This document shows positions 6,581 through 12,897 of a stretch of 21,429 bases of DNA, one piece after another. Numbering within the stretch: the stretch's first letter is position 1; every line of letters starts with the position of its first letter. The notes beneath the pieces are model-generated. The model searched no databases. It worked only from the letters and a program-made list of their open reading frames with translations, and was not told the DNA's origin. This stretch comes from JAIBJN01 sp035461525 (lineage in GTDB: Bacteria > Actinomycetota > Thermoleophilia > Gaiellales > Gaiellaceae), in contig DATHVD010000029.1 of the NCBI GenBank assembly GCA_035461525.1, forward strand, positions 1 to 21,429, written 5' to 3'. Both the position numbers and the translations under genes were made by a program.

Positions 6581-7294
6581 TCAGAGGACGAGGGTCTCGC
6601 CGTCCTCGGGGACCAGAGCCCCGGGAACCGCCGCACGCACGTCCGCCCGCGTCTCGAGGCAGTGGTCGATCGCCTCGAGGTGGACGACCACGACCGTCGG
6701 CACGCGCGCGACGACCTCGCGGACGTCGGCGGCGGTCATGACGAGTGGGGCGCTGCCGACGAAGCACGCTCCGCTCCCGTTCACGACCGCCACGCGCGGG
6801 CGGTGCGCGGCGATCGCGTCCTCGACCTCGGGGCACCAGATCGTGTCGCCGGCGACGTAGAGGTCGCCGAGGACGAATCCGCTCACAGGCCCGAGCTCGG
6901 CGGCCACGTGGCCGGTCCCGTGCCGGCCGCCGGCGCGCGCGATCCGCAACCCGTCCCAGTCGAGTCTGCTCGCGACGGGACGTGCGCACAGTCCCAGCTC
7001 GCGGAGCGCCTCCTCGTCCTCGGGCTGGCAGAAGACCGGCACGTCCCGTGGGAGCAGGCGCGCTCCGGTGTCGTCGAAGTGGTCGCGGTGGAGGTGCGTG
7101 ACGACGGCGGCGTCGAGGCCGCGCACTATCTCCTCGGCGGGGAACGGCAGGGGGACGAGCGGGTTCCGCCGCGGGTTCGGCGAGCCCTCGACGGGCGGCC
7201 TCGCGCCCGCGTCGTCGAGCATCGGCTCGACGAGGATCCGCCGGCCCTCCAGCTCGAAGAGGAGCGTCGCGTTGCGGACGAGCGTCAGGCGCAC
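6581..7294 (-). CDS. UlaG-like metallo-beta-lactamase-fold hydrolase
   Basis: A 237-residue MBL-fold enzyme. The motif T-H-L-H-R-D-H-F-D is complete (H67, H69, D71, H72), and A-G-D-T-I-W (D about 149) supplies the bridging acid. The N-terminus (M-R-L-T-L-V-R-N-A-T-L-L-F-E) is the short beta-hairpin start common in the L-ascorbate-6-phosphate lactonase/UlaG-like branch, which is also used for phosphonate, lactone and nucleotide hydrolases. A central G-T-G-H segment and a late H-L-E-A-I-D-H-C complete the likely metal ligands. The name UlaG-like is a fold-family label; the real substrate is unknown. It is a single gene in minus orientation, about 85 nt before the membrane gene, so they may be co-transcribed. 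The start at 7294 lies 40 nt from the divergent cyclase gene. Confidence 0.85.
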   Translation of the reverse strand: MRLTLVRNATLLFELEGRRILVEPMLDDAGARPPVEGSPNPRRNPLVPLPFPAEEIVRGLDAAVVTHLHRDHFDDTGARLLPRDVPVFCQPEDEEALRELGLCARPVASRLDWDGLRIARAGGRHGTGHVAAELGPVSGFVLGDLYVAGDTIWCPEVEDAIAAHRPRVAVVNGSGACFVGSAPLVMTAADVREVVARVPTVVVVHLEAIDHCLETRADVRAAVPGALVPEDGETLVL

Positions 7295-7334
7295 GGGCTC
7301 ACGCTAGCGACCCTCGGAACCGTGGTTTCCTGCG

Positions 7335-8242
7335 ATGAGGCTCTACATGGACAGGCACGACGTGCCTGGCGCGACGGCCGAGGACGTCGCCCAGGCTCAC
7401 ATGAGCGATCTCGCCCGGCCGGCAAGCACGGCGTCCAGTTCCTCTCCTACTGGTTCGACGCCGACCACGTTGGGTCTTCTGCTTCGCGAAGGCGCACGCG
7501 TGCGAGAACCTCGAGGACGTGCACCGGGAGTCGCACGGGCTCGTTTCCCAACGAGATCATCGACGTGTCCGAGGACGACGTCCTGCGCTTCCTCGGCAAG
7601 GTCCACGACCCGGTCGACCACACCGAGCTCACCAGTCCCTTCCGGACGATTCTCTTCACCGACCTCGAGGGCTCGACGGCCCTCGCGGAGGAGCTGGAGG
7701 CGTCGGCGTTCATGACGCTGCTCAGCGAGCACGACGTCATCATCCGGCGCGCGCTCGTGGCCTGTCGGGGCCGCGAGGTGAAGCACACCGGCGACGGCAT
7801 CATGGCCGCTTTCGACGACGTCGCCAGGGCGCTCGCGTGCGCTCTGGAGATCCAGGCCGGGTTCGGGGCAAGGATCGACGAGGTGAAGACGCCCGAGTGC
7901 CGCGTCCGGATCGGCATGGCTGCCGGAGAGCCGGTCGACCGCAACGACGATCTCTTCGGCTCGACGGTGAACCTCGTCAGCCGCCTCTGCAGCGCAGCCG
8001 AGCCGGAGGACGTCCTCGTCTCCGACGTCGTCCACGATCTCGGGATCGAGTGCGGCTTCGCCTTCGAGCACGCCGACCGGCGGACGCTGAAGGGCTTTTC
8101 GAGCCCGGTGCCCGTCTTCAGGCTCCTCGGCAAGCAGGAAGACTCGGCGGGCGCCGCCGGCGGGGGCGCGTCCGACGCGGCGGCGGCGGCGCCCCGCCTG
8201 CTCGCCCGGGCGCGGAGTCTCCTGCGGCGGCGCGCACCGTAG
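7335..8242 (+). pseudogene. DUF4242 + class III adenylate/guanylate cyclase, frameshifted in its 5' part
   Basis: The N-terminal part starts at ATG 7335 as a DUF4242 domain (M-R-L-Y-M-D-R-H-D-V-P-G), a small ferredoxin-like, nickel-binding-type domain. The reading frame then breaks three times: near 7415 (before G-K-H-G-V-Q-F-L-S-Y), near 7476 (after F-D-A-D-H-V-G, before V-F-C-F-A-K-A-H), and near 7545 (between H-G-L-V and P-N-E-I-I-D). From about 7545 a clean frame encodes a class III cyclase: metal-binding F-T-D-L-E-G-S-T, K-H-T-G-D-G-I-M-A-A-F with the second Asp, and D-L-F-G-S-T-V-N near the end, then a low-complexity Ala/Arg tail. The protein would make a cyclic nucleotide second messenger with DUF4242 as sensor. 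Three breaks within 150 bases while the catalytic domain is intact suggest clustered assembly indels or recent decay. Confidence 0.75.
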
Positions 8243-8318
8243 CGCCGCCCCTACACGGGCTCCTGGTCGAACGCGGCCCGCGCCGCCGCCCGCTCCTCCT
8301 CGCTGCTCGCCCGGTGCA
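8227..8318. repeat. Dispersed repeat copy 1 (cyclase end / cupin-like tail)
   Basis: Matches 10453-10544 in the same orientation. From 8251 to 8318, 65 of 68 bases are identical by eye; the first 24 bases match with about three mismatches and one indel. This copy covers the cyclase stop and the C-terminal codons of the small minus-strand frame. Confidence 0.75.
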
Positions 8319-8394
8319 TGCGAACCGCGCCCTCGGCGCGGGTCGTACCGATGAACACGCGGTAGCGCGAGTAGCGCTCGCGCTCTTCGGTCAT
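8251..8394 (-). pseudogene. Small frame with cupin-tail sequence, likely remnant
   Basis: A 47-codon minus-strand frame from ATG 8394 to TAG 8251-8253. Its last 22 residues (H-R-A-S-S-E-E then A-A-A-R-A-A-F-D-Q-E-P-V) nearly repeat the C-terminus of the bicupin at 10477. Its first half (E-R-Y-S-R-Y-R-V-F-I-G-T-T) does not match it. The ATG overlaps the TGA of a dubious upstream frame (8391-8651, GTG start). It is most simply the end of a decayed cupin paralogue, convergent with the cyclase just as in the ancestral arrangement. Expression as a small protein cannot be excluded. Confidence 0.45.
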
Positions 8395-8815
8395 TGATAC
8401 GACTCGCCCTCACGCTCCCGTATGAGCCGCCAGTCCTCGGCGACATCGATCCTCGGCCGCCGGACAGGAGCGACACCTTCGCTGAAGGCATCGCCGGTGT
8501 CGACCGGTGTGATCGGGTTGCGGAAGCCCGCCTGTGCGAGGTGAAACAGGAGCGCGCCGAGCTCGCGTCCGGAACGTGTTGCAGCGTGACGGAGAAAGGG
8601 CACACCGTGCCTACCATGTTGGTAAGTGTAAAAACGTAAAAACGTAAACACACGTTGTCAAGAAATCTGCTAGACTGAGCAAGGCGCCAGAAGGCCCAGA
8701 CGGAAGCCGTCGAGGCTCCGAACTCGCTCGTTCGACTGTTACACCGGGCCTGAGTGCACCAGGAGACTCGACCGAGTTCTCCACCCCTCAACGAAGTGAG
8801 AGTCAGGAGCATCAC
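8395..8815. other. Intergenic control region, with palindrome, A-rich repeats and extended -10
   Basis: No convincing gene; a minus-strand frame (8391-8651) and a plus-strand frame (8394-8639) are open but show no domain. Near 8625-8650 the sequence becomes unusually A-rich with repeated CGTAAA units. A 13-bp palindrome lies at 8612-8624. TGCTAGACT at 8668-8676 resembles an extended -10 box for the gene at 8816, preceded by TTGTCA at 8655-8660 at an unusually short spacing. An imperfect hairpin (GGAGACTCG / CGAGTTCTCC) lies in the leader at 8762-8782. Confidence 0.4.
8612..8624. promoter_or_regulatory. Palindrome TACCA-N3-TGGTA, possible operator
   Basis: TACCA, TGT, TGGTA: a perfect 5-bp inverted repeat, just upstream of A-rich direct repeats (CGTAAA at about 8634, 8642 and nearby). 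It resembles a TetR/MarR-type binding site by shape only; no regulator gene is adjacent. Confidence 0.3.
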
Positions 8816-9130
8816 ATGCATGCGACCATCAGACGCTACGAGGGAGTCGACGAGACCCGCACCGACGAGCTGGTCAAGAACGTCGGCGAGAACCTGCTGC
8901 CCCGCCTGAGCAAGATGCCGGGCTTCGGCGGCTACTACCTCATCGAGGCCGGCAACGGCGTCATGAGCTCCATCGGCTTCTTCGAGTCCTCGGCGCAGGC
9001 GGACGAGTCGACTCGCGTCGCCGCCACCTGGGTGCGCGACGAGAAGCTGGAGAAGGCCCTCCCGAATCCGCCGAAGGTGACGGACGGAGAGGTCATCGTC
9101 CACAAGACGAACGGGCTCGGCCGGGCATAA
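8816..9130 (+). CDS. ABM-like small dimeric alpha-beta barrel protein
   Basis: A 104-residue protein beginning M-H-A-T-I-R-R-Y-E-G-V. The start is supported by AGGAG at 8805-8809, six bases before ATG. The pattern is a beta strand with R-R-Y, a helix (D-E-L-V-K-N-V-G-E-N-L-L-P-R-L), the P-G-F-G-G-Y-Y-L-I strand, a short S-I-G-F-F-E-S strand-turn, then a helix (A-D-E-S-T-R-V-A-A-T-W-V). This matches single-domain antibiotic biosynthesis monooxygenase-like (ABM/ferredoxin-fold) proteins. Such proteins may oxidise quinones, degrade haem or only bind ligands; no His/Trp set here decides. It has a long leader with a possible promoter and ends before a strong terminator, so it is monocistronic. Confidence 0.75.
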   Translation: MHATIRRYEGVDETRTDELVKNVGENLLPRLSKMPGFGGYYLIEAGNGVMSSIGFFESSAQADESTRVAATWVRDEKLEKALPNPPKVTDGEVIVHKTNGLGRA

Positions 9131-9151
9131 CAGCCCGAGATCGCGTTCGAC

Positions 9152-9191
9152 AGAAGAGAAGGCCCGCATTCTCTCGCGGGCCTTCTCTTCT
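9152..9191. terminator. Strong 16-bp hairpin terminator
   Basis: A perfect 16-bp inverted repeat (arms AGAAGAGAAGGCCCGC and GCGGGCCTTCTCTTCT) with an eight-base loop. The 3' arm is T-rich. It lies 22 nt past the stop of the gene at 8816 and is the clearest terminator in the window. Confidence 0.9.
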
Positions 9192-9323
9192 CTTGGATTC
9201 GGCCTTTCCTGCGGCGGGGTCACTATGTCACGGCTGCTACGATTGGACGCAAGTCAGAGCGAGTCCGGTTCGCGCCAGCGCCTTCCTTGCTTGTTCGTGA
9301 TCTCGTAGGGGAGGTGTTTTTTC

Positions 9324-9533
9324 ATGGAAAGCGGAACCGTCAAGTGGTTCAACGACGCGAAGGGGTACGGCTTCATCACCCCCGACGAAGGTGCGAAGGA
9401 TCTCTTCGTGCACCACAGCGCCATCGCCGGCGAGGGCTTCAAGAGCCTGGCCGAGGGCGCGCGCGTCTCGTTCGAGTCGCGCGAAGGCGACAAGGGCCCC
9501 GAAGCGACCAACGTCGCCTCGGTCGGCTCGTAG
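9324..9533 (+). CDS. Cold-shock domain protein (CspA family)
   Basis: A 69-residue single cold-shock domain, full length for the family. The N-terminus S-G-T-V-K-W-F-N is canonical; the RNA-binding motifs are K-G-Y-G-F-I (RNP1) and L-F-V-H-H (RNP2), followed by G-P-E-A-T-N-V at the end. It acts as a nucleic-acid chaperone that melts RNA secondary structure in the cytoplasm. GGGGAGG at 9308-9314, nine bases before ATG, fixes the start. The 130-nt non-coding leader after the upstream terminator and the T-run before the ATG fit the structured 5' leaders seen in csp genes. A hairpin follows seven bases after the stop. Confidence 0.97.
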   Translation: MESGTVKWFNDAKGYGFITPDEGAKDLFVHHSAIAGEGFKSLAEGARVSFESREGDKGPEATNVASVGS

Positions 9534-9539
9534 GCGCCA

Positions 9540-9573
9540 CGTGAGCGTGGCCGCCGAGGTGGCCACGCTCACG
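9540..9573. terminator. Hairpin after the cold-shock gene
   Basis: A 13-bp inverted repeat (CGTGAGCGTGGCC and GGCCACGCTCACG) with an eight-base loop. It starts seven bases after the csp stop and has no T tract. A transcription end or mRNA stabiliser. Confidence 0.75.
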
Positions 9574-9624
9574 AAACGAGGAGCGACGAATGACCGGCAG
9601 GAAAGACGACGTGGCTGTCTCGTG

Positions 9625-10077
9625 ATGCCCCCCGGTGGAGGAGGCAGGCGAGCATGCCTGAGCGCGGGAGTGCCGAAGCGCGGCCCGTGCGCGTCCAGCA
9701 GTGTGGTTGAGGAGACCCTCTTGGGCACGCCCGACTGGCAGGCGGTCGAGCGTCTTCTCGCGAAGCTCGCCGAGACGCGGGCTTTCTTCCCGACCGCGAC
9801 GGCGGGCTCCACGTGGATCTCGAGCTACGAACCGGGCAAACGCCTGCGCCTCGAGTCCGACGGGCGCTCGAGCTGGATCCAGGTCGAGCACCTGGAGGAG
9901 TGCTGGGGCACGTTCGAGCGACTAGGCCGCATCCGGCGCTTCGACGTCCTCGAGCCGGGTCGTTGCTCCGCGTTCGTGATGGCGCTCTTCGCTCGTGTGC
10001 CCGGTGTTCGCGGTGAGGGTGGAGACGACCCGTCTCTTCTCCTCCCGGGCTCACGTCGGAGGGCAGAGGACGGGTAA
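9625..10077 (+). CDS. Conserved-looking protein of unknown function
   Basis: The frame runs from ATG 9625 to TAA 10075-10077 (150 residues); a GTG at 9703 would give a 124-residue product. The first 26 residues are Gly/Arg/Pro-rich and the region before 9703 looks non-coding, so the later start is more credible. From G-T-P-D-W-Q-A-V-E-R-L onward the sequence is protein-like: a helix (A-V-E-R-L-L-A-K-L-A-E-T-R), a strand (I-S-S-Y-E-P-G-K-R-L-R-L-E-S-D), and S-S-W-I-Q-V-E-H-L-E-E-C-W with a C-terminal A-L-F-A-R-V-P-G-V. The last 20 residues are again low-complexity. A similar N-terminal head is faintly remembered from McrA/HNH-type endonucleases, but I cannot assign the family. It follows the csp hairpin, so it is probably transcribed separately. 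Confidence 0.5.
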   Translation: MPPGGGGRRACLSAGVPKRGPCASSSVVEETLLGTPDWQAVERLLAKLAETRAFFPTATAGSTWISSYEPGKRLRLESDGRSSWIQVEHLEECWGTFERLGRIRRFDVLEPGRCSAFVMALFARVPGVRGEGGDDPSLLLPGSRRRAEDG

Positions 10078-10476
10078 CGCCGGCGTGGCCTTAGCGGCGC
10101 GCGAGGTGCCTCGCTCCGCGGCGGGGACGCTCAGCGCCGTCCCGATCCTCTACGGCCGCCGACGAACGACGAGCGTCGCCGCCCCCGCGGCGAGGGCGCT
10201 CGTGACCCACGGCCTCGAGTTCCGGAGGTCGGACCGCGTCCGCAGCGAGAATGGCCGAAGTGGAGGGCAGTCACCCGGCCTGCCCCGTCCCGCGCGAACA
10301 CGGCGCGCATCGCGCCGAGCCCGAGCTCGGAGAAACGAAGACCTCGATTCCCGCGCCCAGCATCGCCGTGACCGGCACGTTCGTCGACGACACCGACACC
10401 GAGCCCGCCGCGGCCGAGCCGGAGCTCGCCGCGACGGATGCGCTCGCCCTCTGGCGGCGCGCCCCGCAGCGACGCC
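10078..10476. other. Gene-free mosaic of duplicated gene ends
   Basis: No gene is supported. The segment ends with an 82-bp copy of the sigma-factor gene 5' end (10370-10451), immediately followed by a copy of the cyclase end joined to the bicupin tail (10453 on). The remainder, 10078-10369, shows only low-complexity open frames with no domain. The structure suggests past recombination between dispersed copies. Confidence 0.55.
10370..10451 (+). repeat. Truncated copy of the sigma-factor gene 5' end
   Basis: 80 of 82 bases identical to 12909-12990 by eye, encoding F-V-D-D-T-D-T-E-P-A-A-A-E-P-E-L-A-A-T-D. It then breaks off into unrelated sequence, and no sigma region 2 follows. A partial duplication or conversion scar. 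Confidence 0.85.
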
Positions 10477-10544
10477 CTACACGGGCTCCCGGTCGAACGC
10501 GGCCCGCGCCGCCGCCAGATCCTCCTCGCTGCTCGCCCGGTGCA
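10453..10544. repeat. Dispersed repeat copy 2
   Basis: Partner of 8227-8318. Here it includes the stop and last codons of the bicupin, plus a cyclase-end-like stretch beside it (GGCGGCGCGC core). Confidence 0.75.
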
Positions 10545-11313
10545 GGGCGCGGACGAAGTCGCCGAAGCCGCAGCTCGGCGTGTGCACGTCGAGGAAACGC
10601 GCCGGCCGGTCGCCGGCGATCCGGAACGCGTGCGGCACTCCCTCGGGAACCTGCATCCAGGAGCCGGCCTCCGCCCGGATCTCCGAGCCGCCGGCAGTGA
10701 GGAGCAGCTCGCCCTCGAGCACGTAGAAGGACTCGGCGTGGCGCCGGTGGACGTGGGGCGTGGGCGCCGCCTCCCCCGGCTCGCTCCGGAGCTCTGCGAC
10801 CCCGATCTCCTCGACGTCTGCGAGGAGCTCGACGCGCAGGCCCGGCCGGTCGGCGACGAGCTCTGCTCCGCCGATCGCCGCCTCAGCAGGCGAGCGACCG
10901 CCGTCCGCGGGCGGCGGATGCTGGTCGTACGCGAGCACGCGCCCGTCGCGCAGCGCCCGCATGAACTCCGCGAACCCCCGTCCGGGCGCGTGGAGGTTGA
11001 GGTAGCGGACGTCGGCCTCGCTCCCGTTCCGGAACCCGTGCACGACGAGCGGCGGCACGCGCGCGAGCGTCCCGGCGGGAACGGCGGCACCGCGATCCTC
11101 TGGGCCGAGCCGGACGGTCAGCTCGCCGTCGAGGACGTAGAAGACGTCGGTGTGCTCCCGGTGCACGTGCAGCTCGGCCCCCTCGCGGCGCGGGCCGAAG
11201 CGCGACCACGTCGCATGCACGCTCTCGTGGTCGGAGAGGATCTCGACGCGCCGCCACGACGCGTCGCCGACGACCTCGCCGCCGGCGCGCGGGACGTGGA
11301 TGGGCGCGCTCAC
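10477..11313 (-). CDS. Bicupin protein (two cupin domains)
   Basis: A 278-residue protein from GTG 11313 (V-S-A-P-I-H-V-P-R). The frame stays open upstream, but that part is Arg/Pro-rich and non-protein-like. Domain 1 has H49-x-H51 with H-T-D-V-F-Y-V-L-D-G-E-L (D56 at the Glu position) and H92 in V-V-H-G-F. Domain 2 has H187-x-H189 and E194 in H-A-E-S-F-Y-V-L-E-G-E-L, with H228 in V-P-H-A-F. Each domain therefore keeps a likely metal-binding set, with the first slightly altered. Bicupins include oxalate decarboxylases, dioxygenases and quercetinases, and also sugar-binding or regulatory forms; nothing decides here. A C-terminal segment after each cupin (F-x-E/D-F-x-R-A-L) repeats, showing internal duplication. 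The last 22 residues match the remnant at 8251-8394. Confidence 0.85.
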   Translation of the reverse strand: MSAPIHVPRAGGEVVGDASWRRVEILSDHESVHATWSRFGPRREGAELHVHREHTDVFYVLDGELTVRLGPEDRGAAVPAGTLARVPPLVVHGFRNGSEADVRYLNLHAPGRGFAEFMRALRDGRVLAYDQHPPPADGGRSPAEAAIGGAELVADRPGLRVELLADVEEIGVAELRSEPGEAAPTPHVHRRHAESFYVLEGELLLTAGGSEIRAEAGSWMQVPEGVPHAFRIAGDRPARFLDVHTPSCGFGDFVRALHRASSEEDLAAARAAFDREPV

Positions 11314-11684
11314 GACGGTGAGTATGCCTTCGGGGTGCTTGACAGAAGCGGGGGCGCCGGTCGCACGCTTCGCCCGCGCCCATGAAATCCCTGGGGGTCC
11401 TCGTGCAGTTCGTCCTGGCCGTCGCGGGCATGGCCGCGCACGCCGGGGCGGCATTCGCCGCGACGCCACGGGCGCGGGCGGCGCGGGCGCGGGCTCGCAA
11501 CCAGAACGCCGGCGGCACGGGCTCGGACGGAAACGACAACATCGCGGCCGGCGGAACGGTCTATCAGGGTGTGCGGCCCTCCGGGAGGCTGACAGAGGCG
11601 AGTGCGCCCGAACCATGGGGCAGCGTCTCGTTCCGGGGCACGGTTTCCTCCCGTTCCCGGCCGTTCTCGCGTAGAACTCGGATC
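11314..11684 (+). other. Intergenic region with a possible secreted-peptide frame
   Basis: Between the divergent bicupin and LigD-type polymerase genes. A frame from ATG 11382 begins M-K-S-L-G-V-L-V-Q-F-V-L-A-V-A-G-M, which looks like a signal peptide with an A-F-A-A cleavage site, followed by an Arg/Ala stretch and a Gly/Asn-rich segment. It stays open into the polymerase gene without a stop, so it is either a chance frame or the start of an unlikely fusion. I do not call it a gene. Confidence 0.3.
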
Positions 11685-12572
11685 GTGACCGCCCGGCGCG
11701 TACGCCTGACGAGCCCGGACCGCGTCCTCTTTCCGGACGACGGGATCACGAAGGGCGACCTCTTCTCGTACTACGAGGCGGTCGCCCCCGTGCTCGTCCC
11801 GCACCTCCGCGACCGGCCGTTCACGATGAAGCGCTTCCGGGAGGGCGCCGCCGGCGAGGGCTTCTTCCAGAAGCAGGCGCCGAAGGGGATGCCGGACTGG
11901 ATCCGGACGCGCCGCTTCCGCACCTACCGGCGCGAGGGTGGCTCGCGGCTCGTCGACTTCCCCCTCGTCGACTCGCCCGAGGCGCTCCTCTGGATGGTGC
12001 AGATGCACTGCATCGACATGAACGCGTGGTACTCGCGCGTGGACAAGCCCCACCGCCCCGACTTCGTCGTCTTCGACCTCGACCCGCCGGACGGCGGCTT
12101 CGCGGACGCCGTCCGCGTCGCCCACCTCGTGCGGGAGGCGCTCGAGGAGCTCGAGCTGCGCTCGTACGCGAAGACGAGCGGGGCCGACGGCATCCACGTC
12201 CTCGTCCCGATCGCGCGCCGCTCGACGTTCGAGCAGACGTACGAGCTCGCCGAGCGCGTCGCCCGCTCCCTCGAGCAGCGGCACCCCGGCCTCGTGACCA
12301 CGGAATGGCTGAAGCGCAAGCGGAGCGGCGTCCTCGTCGACCACCGCCAGAACGGCTGGGGAAAGACGATCGCCTCCGCCTACTCGGTTCGTCCCCGTCC
12401 GGGCGCACCCGTCTCGACCCCGCTCGAGTGGGAGGAGCTGACCGAGGAGGTGACGCCCCGGCAGTACGGGATGCGGGAGGCGCTGGAGCGCATCGAGCGC
12501 CTCGGCGACCTCTACGAGCCCGTGCTCCAGGGCAAACAGACGCTCGGCGCTGCGCTCCGGCGCCTGCGCTGA
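11685..12572 (+). CDS. LigD-type primase-polymerase domain protein (NHEJ / archaeo-eukaryotic primase fold)
   Basis: A 295-residue stand-alone polymerase domain of the LigD family, with no ligase or nuclease domain. Starting at GTG 11685, it opens with the family's V-T-A-R-R-V-R-L-T-S-P-D-R-V-L-F-P, continues with the conserved Q-K-Q-A-P-K-G-M-P-D-W, then D-L-D-P at about 131 (catalytic metal-binding pair) and T-S-G-A-D-G-I-H-V at about 164 (nucleotide-binding loop with catalytic His). Family members add nucleotides, often ribonucleotides, at double-strand breaks during non-homologous end joining with Ku and a ligase, and fill short gaps. No Ku or ligase gene is in this window, so partners must be elsewhere. 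The frame is open upstream to 11382, but that part does not fit the family. Confidence 0.93.
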   Translation: MTARRVRLTSPDRVLFPDDGITKGDLFSYYEAVAPVLVPHLRDRPFTMKRFREGAAGEGFFQKQAPKGMPDWIRTRRFRTYRREGGSRLVDFPLVDSPEALLWMVQMHCIDMNAWYSRVDKPHRPDFVVFDLDPPDGGFADAVRVAHLVREALEELELRSYAKTSGADGIHVLVPIARRSTFEQTYELAERVARSLEQRHPGLVTTEWLKRKRSGVLVDHRQNGWGKTIASAYSVRPRPGAPVSTPLEWEELTEEVTPRQYGMREALERIERLGDLYEPVLQGKQTLGAALRRLR

Positions 12573-12605
12573 GCGGCGGAATACGAGGCGTCCCGCAAGC
12601 GTTTT

Positions 12606-12616
12606 CCACACTGTGG
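12606..12616. promoter_or_regulatory. Short palindrome upstream of L31
   Basis: CCACA-C-TGTGG, 5-bp arms, about 45 nt before the L31 start. Possible repressor site; no matching regulator is nearby and it does not resemble a Zur box. Confidence 0.2.
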
Positions 12617-12660
12617 GCGTGGATCGTCGAGCGCCCGCGAGAACGTCAGGAGGCTCCCTT

Positions 12661-12879
12661 TTGAAGACGATTCATCCCGAGCTGGCGCTCGCGACCGTTC
12701 GCTGCTCCTCGTGTGGGACGGCGTTTGCCACCCGCTCCACGCGGAGCGAGATCGTCGTCGACGTCTGCTCCAGCTGCCACCCCGCCTACACGGGGCGCGA
12801 GCGCCCGCTTCGTGCGGGGACTCGCATCGACCGATTCGAGCGGAGACGGCGTCTCGCCGCTCCGAGAGAGAGGAAGTGA
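12661..12879 (+). CDS. rpmE: 50S ribosomal protein L31, zinc-binding type
   Basis: A 72-residue L31 protein of the large subunit's central protuberance. The N-terminus M-K-T-I-H-P-E-L is canonical, and the zinc ribbon shows C-S-S-C and C-S-S-C separated by about 17 residues, the zinc-containing (C+) form. The start is TTG 12661, placed by AGGAGG at 12648-12653 seven bases upstream; an earlier GTG would add non-L31 sequence. The final S-H-P-A-Y-T-G motif and the basic end (R-I-D-R-F-E-R-R-R) are typical. It lies 18 nt before a sigma-factor gene and is probably co-transcribed with it. Confidence 0.93.
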   Translation: MKTIHPELALATVRCSSCGTAFATRSTRSEIVVDVCSSCHPAYTGRERPLRAGTRIDRFERRRRLAAPRERK

Positions 12880-12897
12880 GAACTGCTGAGCACCATT

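Noticed and set aside
5028..6989. Very long minus-strand open frame across LysR and the membrane gene
   Set aside because: Low-complexity, antisense to clear genes in both halves; shadow frame.
8391..8651. 86-codon minus-strand frame (GTG start) upstream of the small cupin-like remnant
   Set aside because: Its N-terminal part is encoded by the A-rich direct repeats and has no domain, though the ATGA overlap with the next frame is noted.
7397..9223. Long minus-strand frame spanning cyclase and ABM genes
   Set aside because: No domain; overlaps clearly coding plus-strand genes and a terminator.
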